Below are positions 49,801-62,090 of a stretch of 64,000 nt of DNA, one piece after another; within the stretch, counting starts at the first letter, position 1, and every line of letters begins with the position of its first letter. Both the position numbers and the translations under genes were made by a program. Under the pieces are notes generated by a model. That model was not told the origin of the DNA and ran no database searches. It worked only from the letters and a program-made list of their open reading frames with translations. The stretch comes from Eleginops maclovinus (lineage: Eukaryota > Chordata > Actinopteri > Perciformes > Eleginopidae): positions 15,159,293-15,223,292 of the forward strand of contig NC_086360.1 in assembly GCF_036324505.1 (NCBI RefSeq). Direction: 5' to 3'.

Positions 49801-51506
49801 CTTGTTGATCAGTTTAAAAGGGTTTTGTGATGGTGGAGCTCATCTAGTGAATACATAACAACACTGAACCATAAGCCGGAGCGGTTTTTGCTGCAGCTCT
49901 GATTTGGGTTTTTTCAGGCAAAGGGGTGGGAAACAGTAATTAGGGAATAATTGAAAAGAAAGTAAATGTTCAACATTTTCGGCAATAATGAAAGATTGTT
50001 TTAAATAATATAAAAAGCATAATATAATTTAAATCTAATATATCACAGGCAAGGATGTGACTAGAAAGAAAATACATAATTTGAATTAAATTTAGTGTAG
50101 CAGTCAGGCACAAATGTATCGGTGCTAATCAATGCAGTTTTATAACATAAAGAAAAGGATGTAGATAGTGTTATATTATTCAGATGGCACTTTGTTTTAT
50201 TTATAAAATGTAGGACATACGTAGGAAGTAGAATAATAAATCCTGTTATAAAGTTAAAATATATATATAATTTTCTTCTACTTTCCAATTTCATTCTTTT
50301 TTCTAACCTTAATAATATTAGTATTGAAATAGTTTTTCCTAAAATCCTCCATAAAAATACACAAATAAATACTTGAAATAAACACTTTGGATCAACAGGG
50401 TTGTTTACAAAGTCTGAATCTACCAAAAGTAAAAAACATTTTCAAAATGAGGTCAGCCTACATCTTTCTTCCTCAGCAGATGAACCAAAATGCATGAATA
50501 AATAAAAGGTGAAAAGTGAACTTTGGAATTGCTCCCCTGAAAGAAAACCACCTATATATGATCGTGCTCTTCGAGCTGAGCTCACACACAGTGACTTATA
50601 CAACTCTCCCTGGATGTTATTTTGACATTATATGACAGGACCGGCCCAATGAGTGTCTAGGCAGGTTTCAAGGGGTCCTTCTATCTCATACATAGTTCAA
50701 ACAGTTTGGCTTCAGAGTCTAGCCATGCTGAAACTTCAAAAAAGGCTAAACTACTCCAGGGTCCACTCTTTCTGCTCAACTCTGTCTTTTTCTCTCTCCT
50801 CCCCTCTCTCTCAGAGAAAACCCTTCAAGGGACCCAACATGAAAAAGGAATAGCAGATTCTTCATCTTGCTTTAAGTTTAAACTTGAATATATCAAACAA
50901 CGTGTTCTTCCTCATCCATTAAAAAATTACATTTATACAAACACTTTTAAAGTGGCACATAACAAACCGCCCCCTGATGTGAAATCAGATCCTAAAATGT
51001 TCTTAAAGCAATGGATGTAAAATGTTTCACACATGGGAGGTTGTTTCCAGTGGGAATACACTGATGAAGGGGATGTAGAAGAGTAGAAACTTCAGATGAA
51101 GACTCATAGCCATAATGAAGCATTATTTTGTTATTGAGCAATCTGTTGTCCTCATGGATTTGAGGTGGCAGCACATCTTTATCCCCACAGCAGTCAACCT
51201 AGTACAAGTGCACTGCCATAATAATATCACAGCTTTAAACAGAAGGAAATCTGCTCTGATCAGAGCATGAAATAGCAAATGTGAATATTTTTGAATTTGG
51301 GAAACAAAAATTAGGCTTAATGAAAAATTAATCTAGATGTGGCATTTGACAATCTTCATGACCTGGTGCTTATGTGTACTGACATGAACGCTACTCGATG
51401 GAGTATGATGTATCTAGCTTAAACATGTCCCCAAACAGTACACTGTGTACTGCTGTAAATGTCTTGCATCACTGTCCTCCAACTTTGTTTTTTGATCTTG
51501 AGGAAT

Positions 51507-51512
<6 letters not shown>

Positions 51513-51581
<69 letters not shown>
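51513..51581. repeat. (GA)n microsatellite
   Basis: Pure GA run of about 69 bp. Confidence 0.97.
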
Positions 51582-51584
<3 letters not shown>

Positions 51585-51693
51585 TAGAAAATCAACAGCC
51601 CAGAGACAAGCTCAAGTCAATTTCTACCAGCATCACAGACACCATTATATGTAGAGGTCTTACTAATTATTCAACTTTATGATAGTCTCTATA

Positions 51694-51729
51694 CACCCAC
51701 CCACACCCACACACCCACACACACCCACA

Positions 51730-51803
<74 letters not shown>
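51694..51803. repeat. (CA)n microsatellite with a CCCACA-rich left part
   Basis: The left 40 bp alternate ACACCC and ACAC units; the right 70 bp are pure CA. Confidence 0.97.
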
Positions 51804-51804
<1 letters not shown>

Positions 51805-51972
51805 CCCTCAAAGCACTACAAATGGTTATGTTTATCCTTAAGCCAGCTGGCTTTGTCTCTTGGCTTGCTCCCTCTCTGTCTCTTTTACTTACATGATCTG
51901 TGTTGCCTTGTTTGAGCCTCATTTGACAAATCAGAAAGCATTACAATGAGAGGCCCAGCCAAATATTCCCCT

Positions 51973-52002
51973 CACTTGAAGCACAAGACCACGTTTAATT
52001 CT
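51973..52002 (+). repeat. 30-bp direct repeat, copy 1
   Basis: The 30 bases starting CACTTGAAGCACAAGACCAC and ending TTTAATTCT recur exactly at 52319-52348, 346 bp away in the same orientation. The sequence between is not a recognised element. Confidence 0.85.
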
Positions 52003-52318
52003 GCACTTGCTGGCTTTCTGCAGATATGTGAATATCGGAATAAAGTTAAGATTAGGTGCGAGCAAATCAATCAAGGCTGGGAGATGGCACCTCCTCTTCG
52101 ATGCATCAAACTGCATCAATATACAGTACGTGATGAAGGTTTTTTCAGGACACTTGAAAAGTATGAGGATAGTAAGGAGCAGGAGTGTGGAGACACAGCA
52201 TATTATAATAGAGAACGGGATGTAAAGAAAATAAAAGGCGAAGAGTTAAAAAATAAAACATCTTAAAAATCATTGTATTACCTTTGACTCGGATATGCTT
52301 TTGAAGTGGGAAATGCAG

Positions 52319-52348
52319 CACTTGAAGCACAAGACCACGTTTAATTCT
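52319..52348 (+). repeat. 30-bp direct repeat, copy 2
   Basis: Exact second copy of 51973-52002. Similarity does not continue past the 30 bp on either side. Confidence 0.85.
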
Positions 52349-53122
52349 TCCACATATCACACTTAATATACTCAATACATCTTTACTTAGTATTTGGATT
52401 ATACTACCCAAATACAGCTCTATCTTCTTACACAGCAAGTAAAAATGGCTTTACTTGTCATTCTCTCATCTTTAATGATGAATCATTTCCCTCTTCGAAG
52501 AAGCAAAATACATAAAGACGCTCACAGCCAAATCTCAGAAGATGAAAGCCTGGCACGCAGGTGGCAGCCATCCCTCATGAGGCGTTCTGTCCAACTGCTT
52601 ACTCTAGTGATAACAGTCTCCTTCATCCCCTGAGACGCAATATGACAACTTCTTCACTCGCTCCCTTCCTCTTTGTTTTCTCTGTTGTTTAATTACCCTC
52701 AGCTGTCATTAGTCGTCTTTGTTTCTCCAGGAAGATGGAGCAAAAAAAAGGAGAAATTAATCGCCTATTGCCACACTGTATGCAAATCTTTGCTCAAACC
52801 CCGTTAAGCCGATGAGAGATGTGATAGTGGAAGAGAGGAGTAATTGGAGACAGATGTTGGAGAGACGGATCATCCGAGACGGATCAGTGAGCCAAAACTA
52901 AGATGCCGTCCTTAATAGGATCTGGCAGAAAAATTATTACTTCTCTCTGTTTCCTTTTCATCTTCCCTTTGTTCAACTGTATTTTTCATAATGAAGTCTT
53001 ATGTTACATTTGCTTGCCTCTGAAAAGTAGACTCACTCCTTTTTCATGCGGTCTTGTGTACTTGTTTTCTTAATCTCTTGCACACGCACATTATGTGTAT
53101 GTGTCTGCCATGCTGGTTTCCC

Positions 53123-53135
53123 GTTGCCTAGCAAC
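53123..53135. promoter_or_regulatory. Palindromic RFX X-box (1-bp spacer form)
   Basis: GTTGCCTAGCAAC fits the X-box consensus GTNRCC-N(0-3)-RGYAAC with a 1-bp spacer and both half-sites perfect. It lies in a grid2 intron. Confidence 0.45.
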
Positions 53136-53359
53136 AGGGCAAAGGAACAGGGACCGATAGTCCACAGTCAATCTAAAGACCGCAACAAAAAGTTGTTGAG
53201 CTACTTATCACATGACGTGAACATTTCAGAGCAATATGTCTGCAATGTTTTGAAATAAACATGTTGCAACAAAGTTAATTGAACATATTAATAAAGTCAC
53301 AGCCAGCAGGGAACTCAGAGGTGTCTCAATAATTACTTTATGAGTGCAACCGACACCAA

Positions 53360-53385
53360 AGGTCACCAGAGGTCACCAGAGGTCA
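53360..53385 (+). promoter_or_regulatory. Triple AGGTCA half-site array, DR4 spacing
   Basis: Three identical AGGTCA half-sites (53360, 53370, 53380) are separated by exactly 4 bp (CCAG each time). DR4 is the preferred arrangement for thyroid hormone receptor-RXR and LXR-RXR. The first site also reads AAAGGTCA, the NR4A monomer element. It may equally be a chance 10-bp tandem repeat. Confidence 0.4.
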
Positions 53386-54322
53386 CAGATTTAATTGAAG
53401 AAAAGAACTTGAAATGCAATATTTTACTCCCTGAGTGCGATACAAACAAATCATGAATCTGGCATTTGCTAAATTGTTTTTATTATGGAATTTTCATTAA
53501 GTATTTCTATGGTGTGTTTTTAATGAAAACTCTGTCAGTGAGCTCCCACAGGACAGGGATTTTTTAAAAACAATCTTTTCTGCATGAAAGTGATAATCTG
53601 ATGTACAGTGTTGCTGTAACCTGGGCAGATATTTAACATACATCAACAAAGATGAACAATAATTTACTCCTGGTATTGATCCTGGTGTTTTGATAAAAAC
53701 ACAAACAAGTGATTACTATGGAAGTTTTACTGTAGGTGCAAATCCCAGAGAGGGCTGAATTAATGTCTCATAACAGACAGGACTGATTAAATCTCATATC
53801 AAAGTGGTCAAAGACAATAACATGACACCAATAAGGACAACAACATTTTAAAATGATTTCTTGGCAGTTTCTGGAAAAGATGTCCAGACATAACATGCAT
53901 GACTATATCAAATATTTGTGTCTCCAGGGGGACAAGGGGAGGCTTTATTTGACCCCATTACTATATATTTAGTATGTCTTTACTTCCTTACTGAAGATGG
54001 ATTTTATTCTGAAACACAAACAAGGAGTTTGTGTTTTTGTTTGACTAGTGGAGACGGAATGCATGCGTTCCTTAGATTATGGCTGAGGTTAACTTATCTT
54101 TTTTTCAATTACAATATGGCTTTCTCAATATTTGTAAGAGGTGAAATAAGTACATAATAACATATTTTAAAAAGATATTAATGTACTGCCGAGCAACACA
54201 CAAAAACAAATATGTTTAATATACTTTAAATCCCTCATTTTAATCACACTCATCATTTAAAGGTCCCCTGTTATGCAAAATGGACTTTTCGATGTCTTTT
54301 ATACATAAATATGTGTCCCCTG

Positions 54323-55070
54323 CAGTGTTGCCACAGTTACCTTGAAAAGTGATCTGATTGCTGATTACTCCTTTAAAAAGTAACTTAGTTACTTTACTGA
54401 TTACTTGACTTTAAAAGTAACTAAGTTATATTACAAGTTACTTTATTAGTTCTTTCACCAGCTGCCGACAACACCCCCCACTGCTTCAACATAAAAATGA
54501 GTCCAACATACTGCCCGATCAACTTCTTCAACTCTCCCTCACTTACTGGTTGTGTACCGAAGTCCAGCTTTTGTTGTTTGGGCGGTGGGGGACCTCCTGC
54601 ATTAGTCGACTCTAAATGTTTCTTCAAATTTGACGTAGTGTTTTTGAAGCTAGATAGTACTTTGTCACCAGCACAGAGTTTAAAACAAACCTTAATATTG
54701 TCATCTTTAGCTGACACAAACTCAACATAGTGACTGTATTTGCAGCTAGAAAATGCGCAACTCTTTCCTCCCTCCATTGTTGTTTATGTTTGTGTCGCTG
54801 CGTGGTATTACATGTAAGTTGTCCTTGTGCTGAAAACGTGACTTAATTGTCGCATAGACGTCACTCCCCCGAGACGCAAGAAAGCAAAAAAATATCTTTT
54901 TACTAAGGAAAATGAAAAGAATAGTAACGCACAGTGACTTGGATAAGTAACTTTAATCTGATTACTGGTTTGGAAATAGTAGCGCGTTAGATTACTCATT
55001 ACTGAAAAAAGTGGTCAGATTAAAGTAACGCGTTACTAAATAACTAAGTAACACGTTACCGACATCACTG
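54323..55070 (-). mobile_element. Non-autonomous hAT element nested in the TTAA element
   Basis: The 748-bp element starts CAGTGTTGCC and ends GACATCACTG and is flanked by a perfect 8-bp target duplication GTCCCCTG (54315-54322, 55071-55078). Both ends carry GTAAC/GTTAC-rich subterminal repeats (for example AGTAACGCGTTACT), a pattern common in one fish hAT group. Its minus strand keeps a 118-codon exon of a zinc-finger protein. Removing the element and one duplication restores continuous flanking transposon sequence. Confidence 0.88.
54421..54777 (-). pseudogene. BED-finger exon fragment of a hAT transposase
   Basis: An ATG at 54777 opens 118 codons. A Cys pair (CFKLC), followed by NTTSNLKKHLES, resembles the BED zinc finger of hAT transposases, in which S/T-x-x-L-x-x-H is usual; the final His is not in the expected place. 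The stretch after it (PPPPKQQKLDFG) matches the usual linker style. No catalytic core follows, so this is a first-exon remnant in a deletion derivative. Confidence 0.5.
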
Positions 55071-55943
55071 GTCCCCTGTGTGTAAGGAGACTCACAAAGT
55101 GTCAGAAAATACAACCCTCTTTCTTTTTCTCCTTACCCACATCTCTAAAGACTGGGGTACAAACGAGCTGATCCAGATTTGCTTTGTTTATGACGTCATA
55201 TCAGAAATGTGGGCTGGCTTTGCATTGAACTCCTGGCAATGTCCCACCCACGTGACACGTCCCAACCTATCGTCCGCAATATACAGACTTAGAGTTGTTG
55301 TATATATAATACATATAATGTCACTGTTCTAGTGGTAAACACTGAGCAGTGTTTCAGAAATAATGCTGGATGTGGTTTGGAACATAATATGGGGTTTAAT
55401 CACGGCAGCGTTTAGCTGAGTATCTCCGTTAGAAAATGTTCTCATCAAACCAAGCCGCCAGGAAGTGCTCTGGACTTCGAAAAATATTCGTAGTGGCCAA
55501 ACAGCGGGTAATACAGATTCCGTATCAGTCCGAGATGTCGCCCGGTCCAGAAATACTTTTTTGTATTGACTCACATTGGGAAAGAGACGTCCGCAAATCA
55601 GTGGATATTTTTTTTTAAACTAAATAAACTACCCAGTATGAAATCTTTTATAGCTCTTATTAAAAATATTGTGTCCTTAAAGTTGTAAAATGCGTTAAAA
55701 GCTGAATCCACATTTATTTTCTCTCTCGATTCATTCTACTGAGCCAAAGCTGCAGATTGGGGGCGGGGCTTAAGGGGAAACTCAACTACGCATGCTCTAT
55801 GCTCTGACAGCCAGGCATGACAGGTCATTTGTGACGTTTTGCTCTCGAGAATCTGGGGCCAGTTTGTCTTCATGCGCTAATGAGCAGCTCTCATAGAAGT
55901 GAACGAGGTCCCGCCTCCAACGCTGTATCCAGTTCTATTAGCG

Positions 55944-56258
55944 TAGACAGGCCAGTTTTTCCATAACAGTTGTTTGCTATTATGAAAGTAAAAAAAAAAA
56001 AACATCATCAACAATTAATACTAGGTTACGAACCGCAAAAGAATAATGCTTTTGTTTTTTAGTTTTTGACTCTGCTTTAAAACAAAACAAGATAACCTAC
56101 ACAGCAGGTGACCAAGTTCGGAACGCTTTGGAACAAAAGCACACTTAGAAACAAGTAAGGAGATGCAAATCAGTCAGTGACAAATCAGCTGCGATCAATG
56201 CAGATGTGCATGCGAAGGGAAAATGGAAAAAAAAAAAAGGGAAGGAAAGACAAAGGGC
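55944..56258 (+). repeat. Diverged direct duplication, copy A
   Basis: Shares ordered blocks with copy B (56951-57332): AGGCCA...TTTCCATAAC, GAAAGTAAAAAAAA, CTCTGCTTTAAAA, CTACACAGCAGG, GGAACGCTTTGG, GTCAGTGACAAA and a poly-A/GA end, in the same order and orientation about 1 kb apart. This copy is inside the TTAA element. Confidence 0.7.
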
Positions 56259-56950
56259 CTAAAGCAATTTACACGATGAACGTCATCCATTTATAAACAA
56301 TATAAACCTAATTGATTATTAATCAAGCGAAAAAAAACTAGCTAGTGTTCTTTGTGAGATTTCCATGCCATGTTAAAAAGCTATAGCAGTGATTAAAAAA
56401 AAATTATTCCAATGAAATGTAGATCTACTGGGTGGGGCTCCATAGGACCACATTCATTCTGCACTGGCCCACCAGCGCCCCCCAGGTGCAGTACCATACC
56501 GGAACGGTTTTGAGAGTGAACGTTCTCGTCAATATTAAAAGTTCTCTGTTATTATACATCCATGCTTCAGACAGAGAGCTGCATGCGCCCCAAAGTGGCG
56601 CGGCCAGCGTCAGGTCCGCTCAAATTTAAAGCGACAGTCACAGAATCAGCACTTCAGGAACAGGGCTGACATAGAGGGGTATGAGGCATGCTACAATGGG
56701 TGATCTGTTATGTATTTTGAGCATAACACTTCACAGACATGTTTTATTTAGATATTGCCCTACAATTTATTGTTCAAAGATAGCATGATACGAGACCTTT
56801 AATTATGGTTTTCAATTATATGAAAAATAATGATGTAAATGCAATCATTCCTTCTAATATCTCAAATCATATCAAAATTGTAATATTAGTCAAAACAATC
56901 ACAATTACATATTTTTACAAAATAGTTCGGCCCTTATTTAGACAGTAGTA

Positions 56951-57332
56951 CCAGGCCAATATTTTTCCATAACTAAGTTGATTTTTTCTATTTGAAAGTA
57001 AAAAAAAAAAAAAAAAACATACAATCAAACAAAGTTTTGAAAATACTAAGGTAAGCAAACCCTTGCAAAATTAACACTCATTATGCATTTTGTGTTGTTT
57101 TAGTTTCTTTGATCTCTGCTTTAAAAAAACAAAAACAAAAGAATCAACAACCCTACACAGCAGGGCTGCCAAGTACAGGAACGCTTTGGGAAGCAGAAAC
57201 AGATTGAGAAAAAAGAAGAAAGAGAAATCTGTCAGTGACAAACAGACGGTGACAGAGCAAGACAGAAGTGAGAGCAAGTTAAATGTGAAAAAAAAAAAAA
57301 AAAATGATGAGAAAGACGAGAAAGACAAAGCG
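56951..57332 (+). repeat. Diverged direct duplication, copy B
   Basis: Second copy of the ordered blocks described for copy A, lying about 150 bp beyond the right end of the TTAA element. Confidence 0.7.
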
Positions 57333-59828
57333 ACTAGGATTCTAGACGTATGTGAATTCCTCTGTAGATTCATCTCAGTATAGTGAGCATATCAACAATC
57401 TCATTACTAACACCTGGAAATGTCTGCATTATTACATTCACCCTCACAACACAGAACACAAGGCCATGAGAGTGTTCACCATCTCTACAGCACTGTGTCA
57501 CCTGCACATGTTACTGCTTTCAGGTGGGAATACAGAAATGGAAGTGGCCCAGAGAGCTTTCCATCTCCTCCTTACACTGTGGTGCCAGTTCATTTATGAC
57601 CATATAAATGTGTTTTTTAAGCTGATCTCTTATTTTCTCTCAGTGGAAATATATGGAAAAGGGTAACTGAAGTACTCCCAGCTGCCATTTTTCTCTCTCC
57701 TCAACAATCTCTACTACTGTTTAATAAAACAATGTTAACATTTTCAATGCAATTCTACAGTGGAGACATAATCCTTTAAGTCACTCAGACCTACAACACA
57801 ACATTGGTCTGTCCATCTTATATTTTCTATCCACTTCTCAGATACAGTAGCCTAGACCTAGTAGACCTACTTAAATGGAATCTGTCACCTTCATCCCCGT
57901 CCCCTCAATCAAGCTCAGAGGGCACACTAAATGTGTGAAACGTTTCCGCCACCTTGCTCCTCTCGTTGTGGAAGATCAGTGGCTGACATCAAGGTTGCCC
58001 AATATTGCTCAGCTACTCAGCCTGTCAGGCCAATGAGATCTGACACCCTCTGGAGGAACATAATTTGGCAACTCGCAAATTTAGGCAGTAGATAAATGTC
58101 AGAAAGAAAAAAAGTGTGTGGCTGTTCTAATTGCACTTCACTCCAAAGCACTTGCTTCAAAACCTTTTTCTCCGTCTGGAAATTCTTTAGTGTTAGCCAC
58201 TTACAGGGAAATTGTATAATTATACCCTTTCTTATGAGAAAGATCAGCATAGATGCATGAAATGATCTACTTTAAGAAAATGCTCAGGCTTGATTTGATT
58301 TGGAGGGTACAGGACATCTTTTAGGAGGATAGAGTGCAGTCTTAAGAAAGGAAAGTGCTGACATTACATTATTACAAACAGCAGCAAAGCACTGAATAGC
58401 ACCTTAGAAATCATAACCCAGAGAAGCTAAAAGCACAGCATACCACTTAAACGTAATCATTTTGCAGCCTCAGATTTAATACGGGTACCTGAACGTCTTC
58501 TGCCAATTTAACATATTAGCTGCCAAAGCAGTTAAGAGAATATAAAGGCCTGATTAAATACAGGCTGCAGTGTTCGACTCACGACTGAGAAGCTGCCAGC
58601 CCTCCTAAATTCAGTTAATTAGTAATGGTTTCACTGGTGAGTTTCTGTGCCAAATGGTCTAAGTACAGTGCCAAAGGCCATCCACACCACAGTGGAAGAA
58701 AACACTGGCACATATGGATTCTGTGTTTGAACCAAAAAGCACCTTATAAGAAGGATTTTCTAAGAACCTAAAAGTTATCATACCACTTGAGTATAAAAAA
58801 ATAACTTTAAAAAGCCTTGCATAATGTTGATATGGAAGCAATACAGTCTGATTTGGAGGAGTTTTAATTGGAACCATGGGAAAGACATGGTTATAAAGGC
58901 AAGGAGAGAAAATGATGACTGATACACTCAGATGCTTTTTCCAGCAACAGCTTGAGGTGCACGAGTGCTCTCACACCATCAGTCACTGTAGCTCCATCTA
59001 CTCCTGAGGGTAATTAAATCAAATAACTTTAACAGTTGCTATTTATCCCAGAATAATATGAGTTTCCAGAGAAATCTCACCTGTAGGACCTGAAAGAACA
59101 GTAGAAGTAAATTAATGTGTTTAAGCCTGACACGGAAGATCTGTCATTAGAGGAGAAACTCACTGTCGGTTAGCAGGCTGAGAGACACACGGTGCCAATA
59201 TTTCCCAGCAGTTCTGTTAATTTGAGTGGTTTCACAGCCCCACTCACACAGAATTAATGAACAGCTGGTGTTTGCTAAAAGGAATCTTCTAGATCATACT
59301 GTCCCACTGGACCCATGAATGTGTCTACATTTTAAAGCATCTGCTATTGTAACGCTGCTTGACCATTCCGTATTCACCATTCACGGCACAGCAGTGCTGT
59401 TAACACTGGCCCCTCAAAGGCCTCCAGTCACTCTTGCATATGTAAAAATGTGTAAACAGAGAGACAGAGTGGCAATATTTCACAGTTTCTTACTCATCCA
59501 GTCTACATAACCACCTGTCAGAAGGGAAGGAAAGATCAGACACCAGATTAGCCAGAATGCATTTAGTTATGAGTATGGTTCAGAGAAACCTGCCCTGGAG
59601 TTCAACTCATACCTGAGCTGAATGTTAACATCTGAGTTTCTTCCCTCCCAGGCTGCAGGTATACTTGGGGATGCATGCCTTGCAGTTTGATGGGCTCTGC
59701 TGAGAGACTCGAAATGAGTTTGCCATAAAGGTCTGTTCTCAGCCATTACAGATACAATTCAATGTCCGCCTGACCACATGCAGTTAAGGGAGTGTGTGCA
59801 GTGTGGAAATGATCCCTGCTGTCCCCGT

Positions 59829-59868
59829 ATGTATGTGTGTGTGTATGTGTGCGTGTGCATGTGCGTGT

Positions 59869-59931
<63 letters not shown>

Positions 59932-59958
59932 TGTGTGTGTGTCTGTGTGTGCATTTGT
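59829..59958. repeat. Interrupted (TG)n microsatellite
   Basis: TG-rich stretch with TA, CG and CA interruptions at the left and CTG interruptions at the right; the centre is pure TG. Confidence 0.96.
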
Positions 59959-60045
59959 GTCAATGGAACACAGCCCAGGTATAGAGGTCATGACTAAGTG
60001 GTGCAGTATAGACTCCATAACAATGTGTGTATGTGTGACTTCATG

Positions 60046-60048
<3 letters not shown>

Positions 60049-60136
<88 letters not shown>
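60049..60136. repeat. (TG)n microsatellite
   Basis: TG run of about 88 bp, 90 bp from the preceding TG array. Confidence 0.97.
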
Positions 60137-60139
<3 letters not shown>

Positions 60140-61656
60140 TGTATACATGCTTTAGATTCTCCTCAACTTCTGGTGACCTAGACACCATAGATTATTCCAC
60201 CTGCTAAGCTTTGAGCTAACAGACGCTCTCCTTTTCTCTCTCGGTAGGTGCATTTCAAATAAGGAAACCTTGCTTGGTACTTGGGTCCTCATGGAACATT
60301 CCATATGGTGTTGGAGGGAGATAATTCCTCAAAAAACAAGGATGCCATCATGGTGTTTGATTAGTTCAATAAAACAAGTTTTTCTTTTCTTCTAACATTG
60401 CTAGAGTTTATGTTTCTGGGGTGATGAGGAATGCTTTGCAAATGTGCTACCTTGTCAGCAGGGCATCAGCTAAAGAAGCTGTTCTACTTAGGCTCTTGGG
60501 ATAGATTATTTTTCTCTGTGCAAAATTACTGCAAATCATTCATTTCTTAGTGAGTTTCTGTTTGTATTCACCAATCTTTTTATATCCCAATAGATCCTTC
60601 ACATCTTTTCATAAGCTACTTACATTTTGTGGAAGTTGGTAATGGTGCTGCAGAGGTTCAAAGTTTGTCTTTGATTTTAGTTATGCACTAAGAAAAGAAG
60701 GCAAATTCCTTATATGTTAATAATTTCTAATTGCTACTGATCCTGTTTAAGTAGAAAACCTCTGTGTTTCTGCTTCCCAGGGGAATCTTATCAAGCGTGT
60801 AGGTCATCTTGCATGTCGGAGGAAGGTGGAGAATTGAAAACCTCTGCATCTGGTGCCATTAGACAACTTTTGAGCCCTGAATCAAGGTTGGTCGTGTCAG
60901 ATGTTTTAATTTACAATGAATGCCAAACTGTCACACACTATTGTTTGGGTCTATAAGAGTGAACAAGAACAAAAAATTGTAAGATCGAAATGACAACACA
61001 TATCAAAACTGATACACAAGACAAACTTGTGTCAATCACTGTTCTTGGTAAGCAAGAAAGAGTGCTCCATATTCAGTACAAAACAAGACAATTATGTATG
61101 GAGCCTGGGAGGTGTAATGGATAAAAAAACAAAAACAAAAAACATATCTTTGCTTTGAATTAGAAATTGGTGAGACAGCCGCTCTCTCTACAACACCGAC
61201 AAAGTTATTGCCACTCCTTAACAGTAAATATAAACAAGCTGTAAAGAATAACTGCTGCCTCCACACACAGGATGTCTCAATGTCAGTACATTTTGGGAAG
61301 TGTTGTGCAGTATTACATCGTAGAATGATGTCTCATTATTGATAATAGCTCCCACAGGCATTGGGACTTCTCTCCCACACTTTTTTTCTCTTGTGTTGCA
61401 TTAAAAGGAACATCTGAGTTTAACTTGTTCTTCACTAACACAGAAAGAAGACATACAACATCCCGAGTAACTCTCTCAGAAACCACTCTCCCTTCGGCTT
61501 CATGCCAAATCCTCCCTCCCTCTCTGACTAGTTCTCCGGACTGTGATGCATCGCTGTCTGTGTTTTCCAAAAGTCCATTAGTTGCTGGCATGAGGCCGCC
61601 TCCTCCACCTCAGACAGAGATAAACATGCGGAGCATGGCTGCCCAGCAAGACGCAT

Positions 61657-62090
61657 GAAAATGAGAGGACAGTTGAGAGGGAGAGAGATAAAGAGAGATA
61701 GAGGGAGAAAGAGAGCGACAAGGAAAAGGACGGAGACAAGATAGCGTAAAAGAGATGATGGATCTAAAAACACCCTGATATTGGTCTGGGGCCAGAGAGC
61801 AAAGGAGCAGAGAAGAGAATGAAGTAGGGGAAGGACTTTAAAAGAGTAAGATTATGAAAACAAAGAATGTGAAGTGAAAGAATGAAAAAAGATGGGGAAA
61901 AAAAAGAAAGAGGGAAAGAAAAGACAGGAGATATACAAGAGAAAGAGGATACTGAGGAACAAAAGAGGTGCAGGCTCTCCACTGAGAATGATGGTAGTAA
62001 AGACAGAGTAAGACAGGACAACTAAAGGATGGCAGGGAGGAAAGAATAAGAAATGAACTGGGCTGAGGGTGAAGTGAGGATAAGACAGAG
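61657..62090 (+). repeat. Purine-rich strand tract
   Basis: About 430 bp of G/A-biased plus strand (GAGAGGGAGAGAGATAAAGA and similar). The minus-strand frames it produces are Ser/Leu/Phe-rich artefacts. Confidence 0.6.

Larger units (their letters stand above)
54261..56798. mobile_element. TTAA-flanked DNA transposon (Kolobok/T2-like, non-autonomous)
   Basis: The left end AGGTCCCCTGTTATGC and the right end GCATGATACGAGACCT are imperfect inverted repeats (16 of 20 matches counting the TTAA), and both ends abut TTAA (54257-54260, 56799-56802). TTAA duplication with a TTAAAGG start is typical of Kolobok/T2 elements, and I recall this terminal sequence as a common teleost repeat. No transposase is visible. 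A complete hAT (54323-55070) is inserted 62 bp from its left end. Part of the interior (55944-56258) is duplicated outside the element, which is odd. Confidence 0.6.

Noticed and set aside
51946..52266. 106-codon frame between the 30-bp direct repeats as a gene
   Set aside because: No recognisable domain, and composition is like the surrounding intron; noted only as part of the direct-repeat observation.
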